Translations under genes and position numbers: made by a program | Assembly (NCBI GenBank): GCA_964648695.1 | Contig: CAZYLH010000005.1 | Location: 1-47,617 of the forward strand | Direction of reading: 5' to 3' | From: UBA4292 sp964648695 | GTDB lineage: Bacteria > Bacillota > Clostridia > Lachnospirales > Lachnospiraceae | Length of the DNA stretch: 47,617 bases | Notes under the pieces: model-generated | The model's database searches: none | What the model was told of the DNA's origin: nothing | The model's input: only the letters and a program-made list of their open reading frames with translations | In this document: piece by piece, positions 42,494 to 47,617 of the stretch | How the letters are laid out: each line of letters starts with the position of its first letter | Position numbering within the stretch: position 1 is the first letter of the stretch

Positions 42494-42655
42494 CATTCGC
42501 CTTTCATCTTCCTTGTGCACTTAAATGTCCTGACTCCTTATCATCTATACTAGCACAGGTAACCCGGTGATACAAGCATTTTTTATGTAATAATTTATTT
42601 TTATCTGCTCAATTTGACTATATGTTAAATATAAACCGTTTTTGTTAATTTCTCT

Positions 42656-42684
42656 TTGCCAAATTGGATGTTATTTGCTACACT
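42656..42684 (+). promoter_or_regulatory. SigA promoter of mecA
   Basis: TTGCCA (42656-42661), 17-bp spacer, TACACT (42679-42684). The start near 42691 gives a leader of about 50 nt. Confidence 0.8.
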
Positions 42685-42705
42685 GATAAGCACATAAAAA
42701 CATAT

Positions 42706-42729
42706 AGGAGGATGCCGCACTTTTCGGCA
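42706..42729 (+). promoter_or_regulatory. SD separated from the mecA start by a hairpin
   Basis: AGGAGG (42706-42711) is 28 nt from ATG 42740, far beyond normal spacing. TGCCG/CGGCA (42713-42717 with 42725-42729) forms a hairpin between them, which would bring the effective spacing to 11 nt. An ATG at 42712 touches the SD with no spacer and opens a 15-codon frame overlapping mecA. Confidence 0.6.
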
Positions 42730-42739
42730 GCAAATATCA

Positions 42740-43495
42740 ATGCAGATAGAAAAGCATAATGACAGAAGTCTTTTTTGTTATATAACAGAGGAAGAGCTAA
42801 AGGATCTGGACATTTCCATTGACACCTTAACTTACGGCACCAACAGCTTTAGAAGGCTTGTCGCACTGATCATTAAGGAGGCGGCAGATCGCCAGCTCTT
42901 CTCTGCCTGTGACACGCCGCTAATGGTTGAGGCCGTCCCCCTCCACAGCATGGAGCTTTTTCTTCAAATCACCGCCATCGACGAGGCGGACGAGCTTGAC
43001 TTCAGATTTGCCCAGTTTTCTCCAAGCATCTTTGAAGAGATCGACTTAGATGATGACGATGAAGAAGCGGAGCCTGCAAAGATTGAAGATACTAATAGCA
43101 TCTATGCGCCTGAGGAAAAAACATTTACTCCCCCAAAGACCACGTCCGGAAATTTCAAGAGCAGGCAGAGGACTGCGAAAAACTCCCGCAAGGCCGTCTA
43201 TGTCTTTGACAGCTACGATACGCTGATCACCGCTTTGCGCTCTGCAGGATGCGTGGCGGATTTTAGCAATATCAAAAGCTCCCTGTATTATCATCCTGAT
43301 AAGAAGCAGTATTATCTTGTACTCTTACAATACCAAAACTCCGCTCCCATCCGCGCGCTCTTACACTCCGTCTGTGAGTACGCGTCCATGCGCCCCATGA
43401 GTTCCTCCCTCAAGGCATGGCTTGCGGAGCACTGCCGGTGTCTTATCCGATCGCACGCCATCTCTCATCTGCTTACGGCAATATCCAAGGACTAA
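42740..43495 (+). CDS. mecA: MecA-family adaptor protein for Clp protease
   Basis: Adaptor delivering substrates to a Clp ATPase (ClpC in Bacillus). 251 aa. The N-terminal domain (1-100) matches MecA: MQIEKHNDRSLFCYITEEEL, LTYGTNSFRRLV, PLMVEAVPLHSMELFLQIT and DELDFRFAQF. An acidic linker (DLDDDDEEAEP) leads to the C-terminal Clp-binding domain (about 150-251: KAVYVFDSYDTLITALRS, LYYHPDKKQYYLVL). No in-frame start exists nearer the SD, so translation should begin at 42740 across the hairpin described. ClpC is not in this window; the only Clp ATPase here is the ClpX-like protein at the other end. Confidence 0.88.
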   Translation: MQIEKHNDRSLFCYITEEELKDLDISIDTLTYGTNSFRRLVALIIKEAADRQLFSACDTPLMVEAVPLHSMELFLQITAIDEADELDFRFAQFSPSIFEEIDLDDDDEEAEPAKIEDTNSIYAPEEKTFTPPKTTSGNFKSRQRTAKNSRKAVYVFDSYDTLITALRSAGCVADFSNIKSSLYYHPDKKQYYLVLLQYQNSAPIRALLHSVCEYASMRPMSSSLKAWLAEHCRCLIRSHAISHLLTAISKD

Positions 43496-43547
43496 ACGCA
43501 CTACAGGCAGGGGAAAATTTTTATCTAGCACCCCCCATAATCTTTAA

Positions 43548-43591
43548 AAAAACCGTTATAGGCAGGTCAATCCTTACCTATAACGGTTTTT
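43548..43591. terminator. Bidirectional terminator between mecA and the uracil/xanthine permease
   Basis: AAAAACCGTTATAGG (43548-43562) pairs perfectly with CCTATAACGGTTTTT (43577-43591). It lies between convergent genes. Confidence 0.92.
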
Positions 43592-43605
43592 CTTTACTAA
43601 AGGTG

Positions 43606-45006
43606 TTATTCTTGCGTTGATTCTTGTTTCTTCTCGCCGATGCTAAGGAGCAGATTTAAGACAATGCCAAAGATTGCCGCGCCTGCGATGCAGGGCACCT
43701 GCACTCCAAATATCGGAATATTTCCGTCAAATGCGTAATTTCCGCCAATGCCTATGATCATGATGGATGCGATCACCGCAATGTTCTTAGAGGAGAACAT
43801 ATCCACCTGCTTATCGATCATAATGGCTATACCCTGAGCCGCAATGGCACCGAAAAGGTAAATCTCCAGTCCGCCGATTACCGCAAGGGGAATTCCGTAA
43901 ATCACGCGGATCAGCGGCGTAAAGAAACTTACTATCATGGCTATAATGGAGGCCGCCACAAGCACCGGAACGGAGAAAACCTTGGTGATTGCCATTGTGC
44001 TGATATTCTCACCGTAGTTTGTTCCTGCCGGTCCGCCCACAAATCCGGATATCATATCGCAGATACCGTCTCCGATCAGGTTTCTATCTAACAGATCTAC
44101 GAGACTGTACTTCATCTTTTTGCCCTTCTTTTTGGCAACATCATTTACATAGACATCCAGCTGGTACATATGCGCCGTGGACTCCGGAATGGTTGCAATG
44201 GCAATGGGCATGATTGCCACAACCGCACTCCAGGAAAACTTCGGCAGAGAAAATGCCGGAACGGCAAAGATGGAGCCGTCTCCAAGCTTCCACACAGACG
44301 CCTCTAAGGCGGCGGCGGGAACCTCTCGAAACAAATTTACGCTTCCTGTCACATAAAAAATGGCTGCCACAAGGGATCCTGTAACCACGCCCAAAAGCAG
44401 GGGGAGTTGTCCCAAAAAGCCCTTAAGATACTTGGAATATATGATGGTTGAAAGTAAGGTCACAAGAGCAACAATAACCCAGGCTACGCTCTCTGTAGTC
44501 GCTTCCGTGCTACTTGGAACGGCATCGCTTAGCGCATTCCCGGCGAGGGTCAGTCCGATGATCATGGCAATGGGCCCGGTAATAGTCGGCGGGAGAATGG
44601 TCTCAACTGACTTTTTCCCAAAGAAGCGTATCAAAAGACCTGCCACGATGGACACAAGACCGGAGCAGATAATTCCAAACTGAGCGTACTGGATTGCCTC
44701 CGTGGGGAGAATTCCATCCACCTGCTCAAACCCTTCTGCGGCACACATGCTGGCGATGGCCGTCAGATATGCAAAGCTTGAGCCGTAATACAGGGGTATC
44801 TTTCTTCCTGTGATCAAAATAAAGCAAAGTGTTGCCAAACCACTGGCAAAAATCGTGGTGGAGACCTGAAAGCCTGTGACAAGCGCAACCGTCACTGTCG
44901 CGGGAAACATTACAATCACCTGCTGTATCGCATAGAGCAGCAGCTTGACAAACCCAGGCCGTTCATCCGGCAAATAGCCAATGGCGTCATTGTTTTTTTC
45001 TTCCAT
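43606..45006 (-). CDS. uraA: NCS2 uracil/xanthine permease
   Basis: Proton-coupled nucleobase importer, 466 aa from the ATG at 45006 (a TTG two codons earlier is less likely given the AGGAAAGGA spacing). About 14 helices. The NCS2 signature region is seen in FGKKSVETILPPTITGPIAMIIGL, and the substrate-site Glu in AIATIPESTAHM. FVGGPAGTNYGENISTMAIT is the family's second half-helix block. LPDERPGF near the N-terminus is typical of UraA-like uracil permeases, which favours uracil. It is monocistronic with its own promoter; no purine riboswitch or PyrR site is seen. Confidence 0.93.
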   Translation of the reverse strand: MEEKNNDAIGYLPDERPGFVKLLLYAIQQVIVMFPATVTVALVTGFQVSTTIFASGLATLCFILITGRKIPLYYGSSFAYLTAIASMCAAEGFEQVDGILPTEAIQYAQFGIICSGLVSIVAGLLIRFFGKKSVETILPPTITGPIAMIIGLTLAGNALSDAVPSSTEATTESVAWVIVALVTLLSTIIYSKYLKGFLGQLPLLLGVVTGSLVAAIFYVTGSVNLFREVPAAALEASVWKLGDGSIFAVPAFSLPKFSWSAVVAIMPIAIATIPESTAHMYQLDVYVNDVAKKKGKKMKYSLVDLLDRNLIGDGICDMISGFVGGPAGTNYGENISTMAITKVFSVPVLVAASIIAMIVSFFTPLIRVIYGIPLAVIGGLEIYLFGAIAAQGIAIMIDKQVDMFSSKNIAVIASIMIIGIGGNYAFDGNIPIFGVQVPCIAGAAIFGIVLNLLLSIGEKKQESTQE

Positions 45007-45086
45007 ATTCAACCAGTCCTTTCCTAGCTATGTGTATTTGGGCCTTCATCCATGGCTTAAGACTGATCGGGACGAAAACCTGCCTA

Positions 45087-45115
45087 AGTATAGTATATTT
45101 CTAAAAAAAATTCAA
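45087..45115 (-). promoter_or_regulatory. SigA promoter of the NCS2 permease gene
   Basis: Minus strand: TTGAAT (45115-45110), 17-bp spacer, TATACT (45092-45087). Confidence 0.75.
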
Positions 45116-45211
45116 CACTTTATTACCTAAACAGGACTAAAGAAGAAATTTTTTATTAAGAGCCATCGTGCAGATAAATTCCACCCATTTTAACTGAATA
45201 TGGAATTTATA

Positions 45212-45244
45212 TAAAAACAGCCACCCTCTTTACAAGGATGGCCA
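45212..45244 (-). terminator. Terminator of the DUF1538-PII operon
   Basis: On the minus strand GGCCATCCTT pairs with AGGGTGGC around a 7-nt loop and is followed by TGTTTTT. It lies 9 bp after the PII-like gene. Confidence 0.8.
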
Positions 45245-45252
45245 TAATAACT

Positions 45253-45948
45253 TTATGCTAAACCGGATATTTCAGAGATTGGCAATGAGAGGATCACTCC
45301 GTGTGCGGGAGATTTTAATCCGCATTCTTTGTTGATCGCCTCCATAATCTCTTTTTTCTTCTCTTTTGCGGTGATGATCACCACAATCTCCTGCTCCTCC
45401 TGTATGGCAGCTCCCATGAACTTTTGGGCTTCCTCGGCCCCTCTCCTGTTGCAGCGGACAACGGTACCTCCCCTGGCGCCGACTCCTCTGGCGGTTTCCA
45501 TAACCACCTCACTGTATCCCTGGTTCACTGCGGCAAGAATCATACTGTATGCAGCTTCTTCTTTCATAGTCTGCTCCTCTCCCTCAGGCTGACCCTGAAG
45601 CTCTTCCTTATACTGTTCGTCAAGCATTCTCATAACACGTCCCTGAAGACCGGTTGTGGGAATCATGGCAACAATACCCGCGCCCTTATCCCGTATACGC
45701 ATCGTATCAAAAATTTCCTTAAACAAAGCCCTAACCTTAAATTGGGGCACCAGGCATACGGTGATCACTCTGCTTGTACCACTGAGTCCACAGATGTCCA
45801 GCCACTCTGCCTTGGCGGTTCCCTGTCCTCTCAGACGATAGCGAAGGGCGAAGTGAAATTTATCCAAAAGCGCCGTAAACTTCTTTTCTGTGGCAGTATC
45901 CGTGATGGCAACCATAATCTGCGGCGCAAGACTTTTATGTTCATCCAT
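45253..45948 (-). CDS. Tandem PII-like signalling protein
   Basis: 231 aa containing two PII-like ferredoxin-fold units. The first (about 8-110) has IMVAITDTATEKKFTALLDK and FKEIFDTMRIRDKGAGIVAMIP. The second (about 131-231) has SMILAAVNQGYSEVVMETAR, GVGARGGTVVRCNRRG and EQEIVVIITAKEKKKEIMEAI, closest to classical PII, including the GARGGT turn. The T-loop uridylylation Tyr of GlnB is not present. It starts 2 bp after the DUF1538 gene, so it very probably regulates that membrane protein, as GlnK regulates AmtB. The effector is unknown. Confidence 0.8.
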   Translation of the reverse strand: MDEHKSLAPQIMVAITDTATEKKFTALLDKFHFALRYRLRGQGTAKAEWLDICGLSGTSRVITVCLVPQFKVRALFKEIFDTMRIRDKGAGIVAMIPTTGLQGRVMRMLDEQYKEELQGQPEGEEQTMKEEAAYSMILAAVNQGYSEVVMETARGVGARGGTVVRCNRRGAEEAQKFMGAAIQEEQEIVVIITAKEKKKEIMEAINKECGLKSPAHGVILSLPISEISGLA

Positions 45949-45950
45949 AA

Positions 45951-47477
45951 TTAATCCTCCTCCAGATCGATAATGCTGTCATCGTCATAATATGCAGGCT
46001 CGCCCGCTGTCTTCTTAGACTTATTGAGCTTGACAACATAGATGATACCGCTGATCTGTATAGCGATAAGCGGAGCCAGCGCAACCAAAGCTACCACGCC
46101 AAAGGCGTCTGTTATTACATTTCCGCCCACGGCAATGCAGCTTCCTATCGCAAGCGGAAGAAGAAATGTTGAAGTCATCGGGCCGCTGGCAACACCGCCG
46201 GAGTCAAATGCAATACCCACAAAAATGCTTGGCACAAATTTTGTCATGATCAGCGCAGCGATATATCCCGGAATGATAATCCAGTAGATATTAAGTCCTG
46301 TAATGACTCTTAGCATCGCCAATCCAACCGCGCAGGAGACGCCGATGGAAAGACAAAGGTTTATCGACTTTCCGGATATCATTCCGCTGGTGATTTCCTC
46401 CACCTGGTTATTTAAAACCTGCACCGCAGGCTCTGCCTTTACGATGTAGTAGCCAATCAGCATTCCGATGGGTATCAGCAGCCATTTCAGTGCGCTTCCT
46501 GCCAGCTCCCCTCCCATGAGATTTCCCACAGGAGCAAAACCAACATTTACACCCGTCAAAAACAGGATCAGTCCGAGAATGGTGTATATAAATCCGACAA
46601 TCATCCTCAAAAGCTGATGCCGGTTATATTTTTTTACAATTAGCTGGAAGATAACAAACACCGCCAAAACCGGAAGCATGGAGGTGATCACTTCCTCCAT
46701 ATAAGTCGGAAGCTCCTTTATAAAAACCGTCACCACATCCCTTGTTGTGGTAACCTCCGGAACCAATGCCTCGCTATACACCGCATCCGTAGGATTATAA
46801 AAGATGCCTAGTATCATCACCATGAGGATTGGGCCGATACTGCAAAGAGCAACCAGACCGAAGCTGTCACTCGCCCCTTCCTTATCAGTCCTTGAGGCGG
46901 AAAGTCCAACTCCAAGCGCCATGATAAACGGCACTGTCATCGGTCCTGTGGTCACGCCGCCTGCATCAAATGCGACCGCCACAAAATCATCCGGAGCGAC
47001 AAATGAGAGCAGGAACAGGAGAATATAAAACACGATAAGCAATGTCGAAAGCCTGACCTTAAGCAGGATTCTTAAGATTGCAATCACTGTAAATATTCCG
47101 ACACCAACCGCCACACTCCATATAATAGCTCGGTTTGGTATGGACGCTACCTGATTTGCCAGAACCTGCAGATCAGGCTCTGCGATGGTGATAAATGTTC
47201 CCATGCAAAAGCTGACAACAACGATCAGCGCCAGATTTCTGCTCTTAAAAAGCTGACCGCCCACGCCCTGGCCAAGAGTGGTCATTGACATCTCTGCACC
47301 CAGCTGGAAAAAGCCCATGCCTATGATAAGCAAAATCGCTCCCATGAGAAATACCATTAGTGTCCCTGTCTCCATGGGGACAAGTAAAACGCTCAAAATA
47401 AGTACAATACATGTGATGGGCAGAACAGAAGCCAGAGACTCCTTTATCTTTTCTTTTAGTTTTTCATTCAATGGCAT
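45951..47477 (-). CDS. DUF1538 duplicated integral membrane protein
   Basis: 508 aa, about 14 helices in two homologous halves. Each half carries the signature: FDAGGVTTGPMTVPFIMALG (about 168-187) and FDSGGVASGPMTSTFLLPLA (about 418-437), each followed by D-[SA]-FG-[LV]-VAL. The inverted or parallel pseudo-symmetry suggests a transporter or channel. The annotated ATG (47477) is only 1 nt from AGGAGG; the TTG two codons later (47471) has ideal 7-nt spacing and may be the real start. A perfect consensus promoter lies 45 bp upstream. Substrate is unknown. Confidence 0.88.
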   Translation of the reverse strand: MPLNEKLKEKIKESLASVLPITCIVLILSVLLVPMETGTLMVFLMGAILLIIGMGFFQLGAEMSMTTLGQGVGGQLFKSRNLALIVVVSFCMGTFITIAEPDLQVLANQVASIPNRAIIWSVAVGVGIFTVIAILRILLKVRLSTLLIVFYILLFLLSFVAPDDFVAVAFDAGGVTTGPMTVPFIMALGVGLSASRTDKEGASDSFGLVALCSIGPILMVMILGIFYNPTDAVYSEALVPEVTTTRDVVTVFIKELPTYMEEVITSMLPVLAVFVIFQLIVKKYNRHQLLRMIVGFIYTILGLILFLTGVNVGFAPVGNLMGGELAGSALKWLLIPIGMLIGYYIVKAEPAVQVLNNQVEEITSGMISGKSINLCLSIGVSCAVGLAMLRVITGLNIYWIIIPGYIAALIMTKFVPSIFVGIAFDSGGVASGPMTSTFLLPLAIGSCIAVGGNVITDAFGVVALVALAPLIAIQISGIIYVVKLNKSKKTAGEPAYYDDDSIIDLEED

Positions 47478-47521
47478 CCCTCCTATTCTTCCAGCAACTG
47501 CGGACGTTTAGAATAATCTAT

Positions 47522-47550
47522 ATTATAAAATCTGAAATTTTCGATGTCAA
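47522..47550 (-). promoter_or_regulatory. Perfect-consensus SigA promoter of the DUF1538-PII operon
   Basis: Minus strand: TTGACA (47550-47545), 17-bp spacer, TATAAT (47527-47522), both boxes exactly consensus. Nothing else is seen from 47551 to the window end. Confidence 0.9.
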
Positions 47551-47617
47551 ATAAAATATCTGTAAATCTATCTGTAAAATCGCAAGCCGTTTAAAAAGGA
47601 GCCCCTTTCCCGTATTC

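Larger units (their letters stand above)
41999..42655. other. Gene-poor region with possible non-coding RNA or decayed element
   Basis: No ordinary gene is found. On the minus strand a promoter-like TTGTAT-17-TAGTAT (42575-42547) points into the region. Below it lie a long imperfect inverted repeat (42388-42493), a stop-free frame of about 72 codons without a good start (about 42490-42265) and a micro-ORF with a strong RBS (42077-42136). The motif GTGATA(C) recurs at about 42287, 42400, 42480 and 42567, in either orientation. Confidence 0.5.

Noticed and set aside
42300..42600. CRISPR-like array from the recurring GTGATAC motif
   Set aside because: Copies are short, unevenly spaced and in both orientations; no regular repeat-spacer pattern.
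45007..45086. Purine or other riboswitch ahead of the NCS2 permease
   Set aside because: The short leader lacks the conserved purine-aptamer loops and any terminator or SD-sequestering stem I could see.

Overview
The window looks like a stretch of a Lachnospiraceae-type (Clostridia, Firmicutes) chromosome from a draft or metagenome assembly. The evidence is the mix of families (a ClpX-like paralog, a Lachnospiraceae-style MecA, DUF5685, a DUF1538/PII pair, RibU, a LicT antiterminator), AGGAGG-type ribosome binding sites and consensus SigA promoters with 17-bp spacers. A 100-N scaffold gap at 8386-8485 sits between two identical 55-bp flanks, so one gene there is artificially interrupted. I saw no rRNA, tRNA, CRISPR array, insertion sequence or prophage.

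Layout. 1-3810: a GH2 beta-galactosidase-like enzyme (running off the left edge) whose start overlaps the stop of a divergent ClpX. 3900-5431: YigZ, then divergently an FMN riboswitch and ribU. 5560-10268: an envelope cluster (LCP ligase-like protein, polytopic glycosyltransferase-like protein, UGM/amine-oxidase-like flavoprotein). 10362-17539: DegV, a YbhJ-type aconitase-family hydratase, acylphosphatase, GIY-YIG, a small RHH protein, a C-terminally short rhamnulokinase, a PIN-like protein and an XRE regulator. 17599-19595: an orphan peptide-type binding lipoprotein and rpsT. 19811-26145: an operon led by a second-type DnaK, with a membrane zinc-ribbon protein, DUF5685 and a J-domain/TPR/Cys-tail protein, then malQ and plsC. 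The DnaK promoter overlaps three tandem 11-bp repeats. 26219-26953: truA.

27078-35482: an inducible sugar operon: licT, a RAT/terminator antitermination switch, an EIIBC PTS permease without IIA, a fucose/arabinose-isomerase-family protein, a split transketolase, a GlpK-like FGGY kinase and a DUF4038 (apiosidase-like) hydrolase. This combination can be read as import and breakdown of an apiosyl (or similar) glycoside: hydrolysis, aldose-ketose isomerisation, ketose phosphorylation and transketolase cleavage. This is the strongest candidate here for an undescribed pathway variant.

35679-38812: the complete queuosine precursor operon queD-queE-folE-queC-queF behind a preQ1-I-like riboswitch with a clearly legible antiterminator/terminator switch. 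It converges, with overlapping stop codons, on aroA (38809-40107), which follows a GH18/SH3 membrane-anchored protein. 41886-42739 has no ordinary gene but holds a long inverted repeat, a minus-strand promoter and a micro-ORF with a strong ribosome binding site. 42740-47550: mecA with a hairpin between its SD and start, an NCS2 uracil/xanthine permease, and a two-gene unit of a duplicated DUF1538 membrane protein with a tandem PII-like protein.

All calls rest on reading motifs and family resemblance by eye. No database search was run.
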